From positions 62,001 through 126,000 of the forward strand of contig NZ_JAMQYE010000001.1 in NCBI RefSeq assembly GCF_023721795.1: a stretch of 64,000 nt of DNA, given 5' to 3'. The first letter of the stretch is position 1. Each line of letters starts with the position of its first letter. Of the stretch, positions 57,037-64,000 are shown in pieces. The stretch comes from Zeimonas sediminis. Its GTDB lineage: Bacteria; Pseudomonadota; Gammaproteobacteria; Burkholderiales; Burkholderiaceae_E. A program made the position numbers and the translations under genes. A model generated the notes under the pieces. It searched no databases. It was not told where the DNA came from and worked only from the letters and a program-made list of their open reading frames with translations.

Positions 57037-57300
57037 ATGAAACGATCGATCACCGTTTCCCTGGCGGCGCTCGCCGTCGCCGCCGGCCTGGCCGCCTGCG
57101 GAGAGCAGTCGCAGGAGGCCGCCTCGGCCAAGGTCCCCGGGACCACCGTCACCCGCGACACCAAGCCCTGGCAGGGCGAGGCCCTGACCTTCCAGTCGGG
57201 GCAGTTCAACCGCGGCGACAAGGCCAGTTGGGACAAGGCGCTCGCGGCGCGCGCGGCCGGCCAGAACGAGTACGTCCGGATCGGAGGGGCAGCCAAATGA
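57037..57300 (+). CDS. Small lipoprotein in the formate dehydrogenase operon
   Basis: An 87-residue protein with a lipoprotein signal peptide (lipobox LAAC, Cys21). After the cysteine the sequence is polar (GEQSQEAASAKVPGTTVTRDTKPWQGEAL...) and ends near ARAAGQNEYVRIGGAAK. The +2 residue is glycine, so it is probably delivered to the outer membrane, but sorting is uncertain. Its stop overlaps the cytochrome b gene (ATGA), showing it belongs to the operon. No function is known. Confidence 0.75.
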   Translation: MKRSITVSLAALAVAAGLAACGEQSQEAASAKVPGTTVTRDTKPWQGEALTFQSGQFNRGDKASWDKALAARAAGQNEYVRIGGAAK

Positions 57301-58376
57301 ACAAGGCGATCCGCGCGCTGGCGCTGTGCCTCGGCCTGCTGGCCGCGACCGCGTCGGCGCAGCAGCAACCGGGCGCGTCGGCGCCGGGTCCGCAGGGTGC
57401 GAACATCTTCGAGGTGACCCGCGACGACCAGGCGGCGCGCCAGCAGGTGCAGCCGCTGAACAACGCGCCGGTCTGGCGTGCGGTCAACTCGGGAGAGGCG
57501 CACTACACCACGCTGCCGGCCAACGAGGGGGGCGTGCTGATCCAGCAGGGCGGGGAGGCCTGGCGCGAGTTGCGCAACGGCCCGATCACCCAGGGCGGAG
57601 GCTGGGCGCTGGTCGGCGTGTTCGTGCTGATCGCGGCCTTCTACCTGCTCCGCGGCCAGATCAAGCTCAGCGAGGCGCCCACCGGTCGCATGGTCGAGCG
57701 CTTCAGCGTCGTCGAGCGGGCGGTGCACTGGACCAACGCCGCCTGCTTCGTCACGCTCGCGATCACCGGACTGGTGCTGCTGTTCGGCAAGCACGTGCTG
57801 CTGCCCCTGTTCGGCCCGGTGCCGTTCTCGTGGATCGCGACGCTGTCCAAGACCTCGCACAACTTCGTCGGCCCGATGTTCGCCGCCACGACCATCGCGA
57901 TGTTCCTGATGTTCGTGAAGGACAACATCCCCAAGGCCTACGACATGCAGTGGTTCGCGAAGGCCGGCGGCCTGTTCACGAAGGGCGCGCACGTTCCGAG
58001 CCATCGCTTCAACGCCGGCGAGAAGCTGATGTTCTGGGGCGGCGTGGTGCTGCTGGGCATCGTCGTGTCCGCCACCGGCTTCATCCTCGACTTCCCGAAC
58101 TTCGGGCAGACGCGGTCCCTGATGCAGGACGCCTGGTGGATCCACGTCGGCGCGGCCCTGCTGTTCATCGCGATGATCGCCGGACACATCTACATCGGCA
58201 CGCTGGGCATGGAAGGCGCGCTCGACGCGATGAAGACCGGCTACGTCGACGAGACCTGGGCCAAGGAGCACCACGAGTACTGGTACGACGACATCAAGGC
58301 CGGCCGCATCCCGGCGACGCGTTCGCAGCCCGCCGAAGTGCCCGCTTCGGCGATCGTGCAGCCCCGGCAGGGCTGA
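57297..58376 (+). CDS. fdhC: Formate dehydrogenase cytochrome b556 (gamma) subunit
   Basis: A 359-residue inner-membrane cytochrome b that passes electrons to the quinone pool. An N-terminal signal peptide (ending TASAQ) and a periplasmic segment precede about five helices. Haem-ligand histidines are suggested by ERAVHWTNAACF, KTSHNFVGP and HVGAALLFIAMIAGHIYIG. The N-terminal extension of about 95 residues is longer than in FdnI. The start at 57297 overlaps the lipoprotein stop. A strong terminator follows. Confidence 0.9.
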   Translation: MNKAIRALALCLGLLAATASAQQQPGASAPGPQGANIFEVTRDDQAARQQVQPLNNAPVWRAVNSGEAHYTTLPANEGGVLIQQGGEAWRELRNGPITQGGGWALVGVFVLIAAFYLLRGQIKLSEAPTGRMVERFSVVERAVHWTNAACFVTLAITGLVLLFGKHVLLPLFGPVPFSWIATLSKTSHNFVGPMFAATTIAMFLMFVKDNIPKAYDMQWFAKAGGLFTKGAHVPSHRFNAGEKLMFWGGVVLLGIVVSATGFILDFPNFGQTRSLMQDAWWIHVGAALLFIAMIAGHIYIGTLGMEGALDAMKTGYVDETWAKEHHEYWYDDIKAGRIPATRSQPAEVPASAIVQPRQG

Positions 58377-58424
58377 CCCGTCCCGCCCGCGCGGCCGGCG
58401 GAAGCGGGCCGTCGCGACAAATGA

Positions 58425-58458
58425 AAAAGGGCCGCCCCCGGTAGGGAGCGGCCCTTTT
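58425..58458. terminator. Bidirectional intrinsic terminator after the formate dehydrogenase operon
   Basis: AAAAGGGCCGC (58425-58435) pairs perfectly with GCGGCCCTTTT (58448-58458) around a 12-base loop. The T run on the plus strand and A run on the other side allow it to end both the formate dehydrogenase operon and the convergent rne transcript. Confidence 0.85.
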
Positions 58459-58612
58459 CGTTGGCGCCTCGGTTCGAGCAGACATCGACCGACGGTCCGT
58501 TCGGTCATCCTGGCGCCTTCCTGGCGCTGGTGACCAGTGACCGGCCGGGGCCGGCACTGCCCCGGCGGCGTGCGGTGCGGGCGGCCTCGACGGCCGCCCG
58601 CACCGCGGTTGC

Positions 58613-61600
58613 TCAGGTCCGCTGCTCGCCGGCAGGCGCGTCGCCGGCCGGCTGGGCCGTTTCGACCTGCTGCATCGGCTCGTCGACGATCACCGTGCGC
58701 GGCTTGCGCTTGCGCGCGGGCCGCGGCGCCGCCACGATCTCCGGCTCGGGGGCCGGAGCGGCCGCGGTGGTTTCGACCCACTGCAGGCCGGCGCTCTCGA
58801 CGATCGCCTCGAGCTGCTCCTTGGCCACCGGCTCGCCGGCCAGCTCGCGCCCGGCAGGTGCGGCCGGCTCGGCAGGCTCGCGGCCGGGGACCTCCGGGGC
58901 GGTCGAGGTCTCGACCTGCTGGAGCGGCGCTCGCGGCTCGACGGCAACCGGCTCGGCGGCGGCGGGTTCGGCTGCAGTCGGCTCGACCGCGGCCGGTTCG
59001 ACGGCAGCCGCACCGAAGGGCAAGCTCGGCTGCTGCGCGGCCGGCCGGCCGCCCTCGGCGGCGGGCGTCGCCTGCGCGGCGACGGCGGCCTGCTCGGTCT
59101 CGACCTGCGCCGGCGCGCCCGGTGCGACAGGTTCGGGCGCCTCGGTCCGCTCCGCCGCCTCAGTGGCGGCCGCAGCCGGCCTGGCCGCGGCGTCCGCTTC
59201 GGTTGCAGGCTGCTCGGCAGCCGCCTCGGGCGCCGCGACCTCGCCGGCCTCGGTAGCCTCCTGGGCCCCCTCGGCAGCGGCACCGGCCTCGCCGCGACGG
59301 CCGCCGCGACGACGGCGCGGACGACGACGGCGCTCGGCGCCGCCCTCGGCGGGCTGCGCGCCTTCCTCGCCCTCACCTTCGCCGAGCTCGATGGCCTGCG
59401 CTTCGACTGCTTCGGCCGTTACGCGCGGGGCCTCATCGACCGGTCGAGGCGCCGGGGCCCGGGTCTCGGCCGCCAGGCCGGTATCGGCCTCGGCGGCGGC
59501 AGCGGCGATCACCGCTGCGGCTGCGACACGTTCGCCCTCGGCTGCCGGGGCTTCGGCTTCGGGGCGTGCGGCTTCGCGTCCGCGTCCGCGCCGGCGCTCG
59601 CCGCGCTCCGGACGCTCGCCGCGCTCCTCGCGTTCGGCCCGCTCCGGCCTTTCGCCGCGCTCGGGACGCTCCGCCCGCTCCGGCCGTTCGGCGCGCTCGG
59701 CGCGCACGGCCTCCTCGCGGCCCTCGCGTTCCTCGCGCCGGCCGCCGCGCCGACGGCCTTCCGCCTCGGCTCCAGCCTGCTGGCCGCCGCGGCCGCCACG
59801 ACCGCCTTCGCGACCTTCGCGACCCTCACGGCCTTCGCGCTGTTCGCGGCGGTCGCGGCCCTCGCGACCCTCGCGTCCGCCACGGCCCTCACGGCCTTCC
59901 CGGCCCTCGCGGCCACGCCGCCCTTCCGCCGTGCCGGCAGCAGGCGCGGCGGGCTGGGCTGCCGGCGTCACGATCGCCTCGTTGGCCGGACGCTTGCGGA
60001 ACCATCCGAGGATCTTGCCGAGCAGGCCGTCGTCGCCGACGACCGGCGCGGCGCTGGCGGCCGCCGCAGGCCGTGCGGCCTGGGGCGCGGGCGCCGCCGG
60101 TGCCGCGGGCACTGCGGCCGGCGGGGGCGGCACCTCGGGCGTGATGCCCTTGACCGCCGCCTGCTGGCGCGGCTTCGCGGCCTCGAGCTTGCGATCGAGA
60201 TAGGTGTTCTCTTCCTCGGGCGCTTCGGCCAGCACGTAGCTCGCCTTGTAGTTGGCGAGGCGGTCGTCGTCGTGGCGCAGCCGCTCGGTCTTGTAGTGCG
60301 GCGTCTCGAGGTGCTTGTTCGGGATCAGGACGATCTCGACCTTCAGTCGCGCCTCGAGCTTGTTCAGCTCGCTGCGCTTCTCGTTGAGCAGGTAGGTGGC
60401 GACGTCGACCGGCACCTGGGCGTAGACCGCCGCGGTGTTCTCCTTCATCGCGTCTTCCTGGATCACGCGCAGCACGTGAAGCGCCGAGGACTCGATGTCG
60501 CGGATCACGCCGGTGCCGTTGCAGCGCGGGCAGGTGATGTGCGAGCCCTCGACCAGCGCCGGGCGCAGGCGCTGGCGCGACAGCTCCATCAGGCCGAAAC
60601 GGGAGATCTTGCCGGTCTGGACCCGCGCGCGGTCGTAGTGCAGGGCATCCTTGAGCCGCTGCTCCACCTCGCGCTGGTTCTTGGCGCTCTCCATGTCGAT
60701 GAAGTCGATGACGATCAGGCCGCCCAGGTCGCGCAGCCGCATCTGGCGCGCGACCTCGTCGGCCGCCTCGAGGTTCGTGCGCAGCGCGGTCTCCTCGATG
60801 TCGGAGCCGCGGGTGGCTCGCGCCGAGTTCACGTCGATCGCCACCAGCGCCTCGGTGTGGTCGATGACCACCGCGCCGCCCGAGGGCAGCGGCACCACGC
60901 GCGAGTGCGCGGTCTCGATCTGGTGCTCGATCTGGAAGCGCGAGAACAGCGGGGTGTCGTCGCGGTAGCGCTTGACCCGGTTGACCATGTCCGGCATCAC
61001 GTGGGCCATGAACTGCCGGGCCTGTTCGTAGATGTCGTCGGTGTCGATCAGGATCTCGCCGATGTCGGGCGAGAAGTAGTCGCGGATCGCGCGGATCACC
61101 AGGCTGGACTCCTGGTAGATCAGGAAGGGGCCTGGGGCAGAGCCGGCGGCCTGCTCGATCGCGGTCCACAGCTGCAGCAGGTAGTTGAGGTCCCACTGCA
61201 GTTCCTCGGCGGTGCGGCCGATGCCCGCGGTGCGGGCGATCAGGCTCATGCCCGACGGGTGCTGCAGCTTGTCCATCGTCTCGCGCAGTTCCTGCCGGTC
61301 CTCGCCCTCGACACGGCGGGAAACGCCGCCGCCGCGCGGATTGTTCGGCATCAGGACCAGGTAGCGCCCGGCCAGCGAGATGTAGGTGGTCAGCGCGGCG
61401 CCCTTGTTGCCGCGCTCTTCCTTGTCGACCTGGACGATCACCTCCATGCCTTCGGAGACGGCGTCCTGGATGCGGGCCTTGGAGGCGTCGACGCCGGCCT
61501 TGAAGAAGGCCTTCGAGATCTCCTTGAACGGCAGGAAGCCGTGGCGCTCCTCGCCGTAGTTGACGAAGCAGGCCTCGAGGCTCGGCTCGACGCGGGTGAT

Positions 61601-61735
61601 CACCCCCTTGTAGATGTTGCTCTTGCGGGACTCGCGGCCCGCCGATTCGATGTCGATGTCGATCAGTTTCTGGCCGTCGACGATCGCCACGCGCAGCTCT
61701 TCCGAGTGCGTGGCATTGAACAGCATTCGCTTCAT
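58613..61735 (-). CDS. rne: Ribonuclease E (Rne/Rng family)
   Basis: A 1040-residue endoribonuclease that processes rRNA and tRNA and starts mRNA decay. The catalytic half contains an S1 domain (about 35-120), the metal-binding aspartates in [13 protein letters not shown] (about 299) and LIVIDFIDM (about 344), and the zinc-link CPRCNGTG (about 403). These are at nearly the same positions as in E. coli. From about residue 540 the protein is low-complexity: a Glu/Gly/Arg-repeat stretch (about 600-650) and long Ala/Pro/Glu segments, probably a degradosome scaffold and RNA-binding region. Divergence from rluC mirrors E. coli. Confidence 0.96.
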   Translation of the reverse strand: MKRMLFNATHSEELRVAIVDGQKLIDIDIESAGRESRKSNIYKGVITRVEPSLEACFVNYGEERHGFLPFKEISKAFFKAGVDASKARIQDAVSEGMEVIVQVDKEERGNKGAALTTYISLAGRYLVLMPNNPRGGGVSRRVEGEDRQELRETMDKLQHPSGMSLIARTAGIGRTAEELQWDLNYLLQLWTAIEQAAGSAPGPFLIYQESSLVIRAIRDYFSPDIGEILIDTDDIYEQARQFMAHVMPDMVNRVKRYRDDTPLFSRFQIEHQIETAHSRVVPLPSGGAVVIDHTEALVAIDVNSARATRGSDIEETALRTNLEAADEVARQMRLRDLGGLIVIDFIDMESAKNQREVEQRLKDALHYDRARVQTGKISRFGLMELSRQRLRPALVEGSHITCPRCNGTGVIRDIESSALHVLRVIQEDAMKENTAAVYAQVPVDVATYLLNEKRSELNKLEARLKVEIVLIPNKHLETPHYKTERLRHDDDRLANYKASYVLAEAPEEENTYLDRKLEAAKPRQQAAVKGITPEVPPPPAAVPAAPAAPAPQAARPAAAASAAPVVGDDGLLGKILGWFRKRPANEAIVTPAAQPAAPAAGTAEGRRGREGREGREGRGGREGREGRDRREQREGREGREGREGGRGGRGGQQAGAEAEGRRRGGRREEREGREEAVRAERAERPERAERPERGERPERAEREERGERPERGERRRGRGREAARPEAEAPAAEGERVAAAAVIAAAAAEADTGLAAETRAPAPRPVDEAPRVTAEAVEAQAIELGEGEGEEGAQPAEGGAERRRRPRRRRGGRRGEAGAAAEGAQEATEAGEVAAPEAAAEQPATEADAAARPAAAATEAAERTEAPEPVAPGAPAQVETEQAAVAAQATPAAEGGRPAAQQPSLPFGAAAVEPAAVEPTAAEPAAAEPVAVEPRAPLQQVETSTAPEVPGREPAEPAAPAGRELAGEPVAKEQLEAIVESAGLQWVETTAAAPAPEPEIVAAPRPARKRKPRTVIVDEPMQQVETAQPAGDAPAGEQRT

Positions 61736-62234
61736 GCAAATGACTCCGTGGCGCGCCCGATGCGTGGCGGCGCGCTTCGGCCAGCGGGCCGATGCGAACG
61801 GAAGCAGCGAAAGAGGATGCTCAGGTCGGCCGCGAGCGAACCGGCGCTACGCGCGCCGGCAATCCACCGGTGAGCGCGCGCCGGAAAACGCCGGGCATGA
61901 CCCGGGATCGTCGGACGTGATGTGCTCAGACAAGGTTTCGGGGACCGTACTGGACGGGGCGTCGGCGATTTCGTCCGGCGCCCCTGGCTCTCTTTTCTGG
62001 GTATTCCGCATCGACCCGCGTTCCTCGCCCGGCTCGGGGCAGGGGAACCGCGGTTTCATGTTCGTTCCGTCGTGTCCGCGACCGACCGGCCGGCGCCCGC
62101 GAGGACGTTCGGCCGGTACAATCCCGGCAATCGATCCGCAACGGTTCCGCTCCGGACCGGCGAAAAACCGCTGGCGCCACTGGGCGGCGCACGGAGCGGA
62201 GATCGGGCGGCCCGGACACCCGGACGCCGGCTGA

Positions 62235-62256
62235 CAGGGCCGGAAAAACGGCCCTG
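62235..62256 (-). promoter_or_regulatory. Hairpin with a U-rich loop in the rne leader
   Basis: CAGGGCCG (62235-62242) pairs perfectly with CGGCCCTG (62249-62256). In the rne transcript direction the loop reads UUUUUC. A stable stem exposing unpaired U residues resembles the stem-loops through which RNase E recognises its own mRNA leader in E. coli. Confidence 0.45.
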
Positions 62257-62331
62257 GACAAGGCGCCGGAAGCGGATATCCGGCTCGACAGCGCAGGAAC
62301 CGGCAGCACCGGATCGCGCACGACCTGACGA

Positions 62332-62337
62332 GTATAC
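62332..62337 (-). promoter_or_regulatory. Possible -10 box (TATACT) for rne
   Basis: On the minus strand the sequence reads TTGGTATACTCG, with an extended -10 GGTATACT. No good -35 is seen. If used, it gives a leader of about 590 bases for rne. Confidence 0.35.
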
Positions 62338-62341
62338 CAAC

Positions 62342-63412
62342 GTGGACAGCCCCAGGGAAAGGGCGGAAGGGCGCAAGGCGCCCGAAAGAACGGGCGCGGC
62401 GACGGTCCGGATCGTCGAGATCGACGCGGATCGCGCCGGCCAGCGCCTCGACAATTTCGTCGTCGGCCTGTGCAAGGGCGTACCGAAGAGTCACGTGTAC
62501 CGCCTGATCCGCAGTGGCCAGCTCCGGGTCAACGGCGGGCGCAAGAGCGCCGACTATCGGCTTCAGGCTGGCGATTCCGTCAGGATTCCGCCGGTCCGGG
62601 TGGCCGCCGCCGCGCGTCCGGAAGCGGCCGACGAGGCGGGCCTGCCGGGCGCCGGCGAACCCGACCAGGCCCTGCGCGCCCGCGCGGCGCTGGCGCGACG
62701 CCTGCCGGTGCTCCACGAGGACGACTCGCTGCTGGTCATCGACAAGCCCGAGTCGGTCGCCGTGCACGGCGGCAGCGGCGTGTCGAGCGGCGTCATCGAG
62801 CGCCTGCGCGCCGCCCGGCCCGAGGAGCGCTTCCTCGAGCTGGCCCACAGGATCGATCGCGAAACCTCCGGCGTGCTCGTCGTGGCCCGCCGCCGGGCCG
62901 CCTTGCTGGCCCTGCAGGCGCAGTGGCGCGAGCGGGCGCCGGCCAAGCGCTACCTGGCGATCGTGGTCGGCCGCTGGCCGTTGCGCAGCAAGACGCTGGC
63001 CGTGCCGCTGCGCCGGATGCCGGCGCCGGGCGGCGATCGCCGGGTCGCGGTGCATGCCGAAGGGCAGGAGGCGATCACCCGGGTGCGGGGCCTCGCGCAC
63101 CTCGCCTTGCCGGGCCTCGGCGAGTTCTCGCTGGTCGAGGCCCGGATCGAGACCGGCCGCACCCACCAGATCCGCGTCCACCTGAGCCATGCCGGCTTTC
63201 CGATCGCCGGCGACGACAAATACGGCGACTACGCGCTGAACCGGGCGCTGGCCGCGAGAGGCTTCCGCCGGATGTACCTGCACGCCGCGTCGCTGACGCT
63301 GCGCCATCCCGACACCGGCCGCCCGCTGTCCCTCGAGGCGCCATTGCCCGAGAGCTTCGCGGCGATGCTGCGCGCCGGCGGGGTGGCCGAACTCCCGACC
63401 GAGGAACACTGA
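62342..63412 (+). CDS. rluC: 23S rRNA pseudouridine synthase RluC
   Basis: A 356-residue RNA-modifying enzyme. An S4 domain (about 20-85: GQRLDNFVVGLCKGVPKSHVYR) precedes the RluA-family catalytic domain. The catalytic aspartate is in AHRIDRETSG. TGRTHQIRVHLSHAGFPIAGDDKYG is also present. The GTG at 62342 is the first start that gives a normal N terminus. RluC modifies U955, U2504 and U2580 of 23S rRNA in E. coli. The divergent rne/rluC arrangement is conserved across proteobacteria. Confidence 0.92.
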   Translation: MDSPRERAEGRKAPERTGAATVRIVEIDADRAGQRLDNFVVGLCKGVPKSHVYRLIRSGQLRVNGGRKSADYRLQAGDSVRIPPVRVAAAARPEAADEAGLPGAGEPDQALRARAALARRLPVLHEDDSLLVIDKPESVAVHGGSGVSSGVIERLRAARPEERFLELAHRIDRETSGVLVVARRRAALLALQAQWRERAPAKRYLAIVVGRWPLRSKTLAVPLRRMPAPGGDRRVAVHAEGQEAITRVRGLAHLALPGLGEFSLVEARIETGRTHQIRVHLSHAGFPIAGDDKYGDYALNRALAARGFRRMYLHAASLTLRHPDTGRPLSLEAPLPESFAAMLRAGGVAELPTEEH

Positions 63413-63416
63413 CACG

Positions 63417-64000
63417 ATGTCCGCCAGACGCTATCGCCTCGTCGTCTTCGACTGGGACGGCACCCTCGTCGACTCCACCGCCGCGATCGTCCACGCGATC
63501 CGCGCGTCGGCGGCCGATCTCGGGCTGCCGGTGCCGAGCCGCGAGCAGGCCTCGCACGTGATCGGCCTCGGGCTGCTCGACGCGATCCACCGGGCGGTTC
63601 CGGCGATCGAGCGCGAGCAGGTGCCGCTCTACGTGCAGCGCTACCGCTATCACTACCTGAAGGAGGATGCGGCCCTGCAGGCCTTCGAGGGGGTGCCGCG
63701 ACTGCTGGAGGAGCTCGCCGATTCGGGGGCCTGGCTGGCGGTCGCGACCGGCAAGTCCCGGGCGGGCCTGAACCGTGCGCTGGACCAGATGGGCTGGACA
63801 GGCCGCTTCCTGACCACCCGCTGCGCCGACGAGGGCATCCCGAAGCCCGATCCGTGGATGCTGCGCGACATCTGCGAGGAGCTCGGCCTGGACACCGGCG
63901 AGGCGCTGATGATCGGCGACACGACCCACGACCTGGGCATGGCCCGGTCGGCCGGCTCCGACGCGGTGGCGGTCACCTACGGCGCGCACACCCGGGAGGA
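63417..64000 (+). CDS. HAD-family hydrolase, phosphoglycolate phosphatase-like (3' end outside window)
   Basis: The first 194 residues of a phosphatase. Motif I is VVFDWDGTLVDST, motif II is VATGKSR, the motif III lysine is in GIPKPDPWML, and motif IV is MIGDTTHDLGMARSAG. An alpha-helical cap lies between motifs I and II. The ATG at 63417 lies 4 bases after the rluC stop, so the two are probably co-transcribed. Family members dephosphorylate 2-phosphoglycolate or other sugar phosphates. The reading frame is still open at the window edge. Confidence 0.88.
   Translation, partial: MSARRYRLVVFDWDGTLVDSTAAIVHAIRASAADLGLPVPSREQASHVIGLGLLDAIHRAVPAIEREQVPLYVQRYRYHYLKEDAALQAFEGVPRLLEELADSGAWLAVATGKSRAGLNRALDQMGWTGRFLTTRCADEGIPKPDPWMLRDICEELGLDTGEALMIGDTTHDLGMARSAGSDAVAVTYGAHTRE

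Larger units (their letters stand above)
61736..62341. other. 606-base divergent region between rne and rluC
   Basis: This region has no convincing gene; frames open through it are shadows. On the minus strand it probably encodes a long rne mRNA leader, the counterpart of the E. coli rne leader through which RNase E controls its own mRNA. It contains the hairpin at 62235-62256, a smaller CCGGG/CCCGG repeat (61891-61905) and a TATACT box on the minus strand (62332-62337). Confidence 0.55.

Noticed and set aside
59500-59930. Repeat-rich DNA as a mobile or CRISPR element
   Set aside because: It codes for the low-complexity Glu/Arg/Gly tail of RNase E in a continuous reading frame.
61614-62341. 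Open frames in the rne/rluC gap as a gene
   Set aside because: None shows a ribosome binding site, signal or family motif; the region is better explained as the long rne leader.

Overview
The window is a very G+C-rich, densely packed bacterial chromosome segment. There are no rRNA genes, insertion sequences, phage genes or CRISPR arrays. Gene content points to a betaproteobacterium, most likely Burkholderiales: a TRAP uptake system, LysR and MocR regulators, a cytochrome b-linked periplasmic formate dehydrogenase with DUF3305/DUF3306 partners, topoisomerase IV genes in tandem, and the divergent rne/rluC pair. This placement is inference, because no 16S rRNA is present.

Layout. 1-7.8 kb: end of a sodium:solute symporter, tRNA-Ser(GGA), a GGDEF/EAL signalling protein, an omega-amino-acid:pyruvate aminotransferase divergent from a LysR regulator, an MscS channel and two small unknown proteins. 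7.9-11.1 kb: a three-gene TRAP transporter with two strong hairpins after the binding-protein gene. 11.2-15.7 kb: two DMT-type transporters, the K+ transporter kup and a Cys/Met-metabolism PLP enzyme. 15.7-21.9 kb: a tiny membrane protein, parE, parC, a 3-hydroxyisobutyryl-CoA hydrolase-like enzyme and a coupled membrane protein. 21.9-25.1 kb: EamA and LysE exporters divergent from a MocR regulator. 25.1-31.4 kb: htpG, a deoxyinosine glycosylase-like gene, a spermidine-synthase-like methyltransferase, an orphan GspE/PilB ATPase and an M23 peptidase. 31.4-36.5 kb: moxR, GNAT, VWA/CoxE and DUF2238 on the minus strand, divergent from two monohaem cytochromes c, then an XRE regulator. 36.7-43.3 kb: an apparent operon of RND adaptor, RND pump, DUF2892 protein, SLAC1/TehA channel, CsoR/FrmR-family repressor and RraA-family protein, preceded by a G-tract operator. 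43.4-44.9 kb: an RlpA-like protein and a DUF6544-like protein.

44.9-58.4 kb is a formate-oxidation island. On the minus strand moaA, fdhD, mobA and moeA supply and insert the molybdenum cofactor. Divergent from them run DUF3305, DUF3306, a 714-residue poly-ferredoxin, a TorD-type chaperone, a small Tat-signal protein, the catalytic subunit, the Fe-S subunit, a small lipoprotein and the cytochrome b subunit. Together they make, load, export and wire a periplasmic cysteine-type formate dehydrogenase. The island ends at a strong bidirectional terminator. 58.6-64 kb: RNase E (rne), with a 0.6-kb leader region, divergent from rluC and a HAD phosphatase cut by the window end.

The most interesting points are the CsoR-family/RND/SLAC1 operon with a two-Cys, His-free sensor; a native isoleucine at the quinolone-resistance serine position of ParC; the poly-ferredoxin and small accessory proteins of the formate dehydrogenase; alternating CAAGT half-sites at the aminotransferase/LysR divergon; and a U-loop hairpin in the rne leader.
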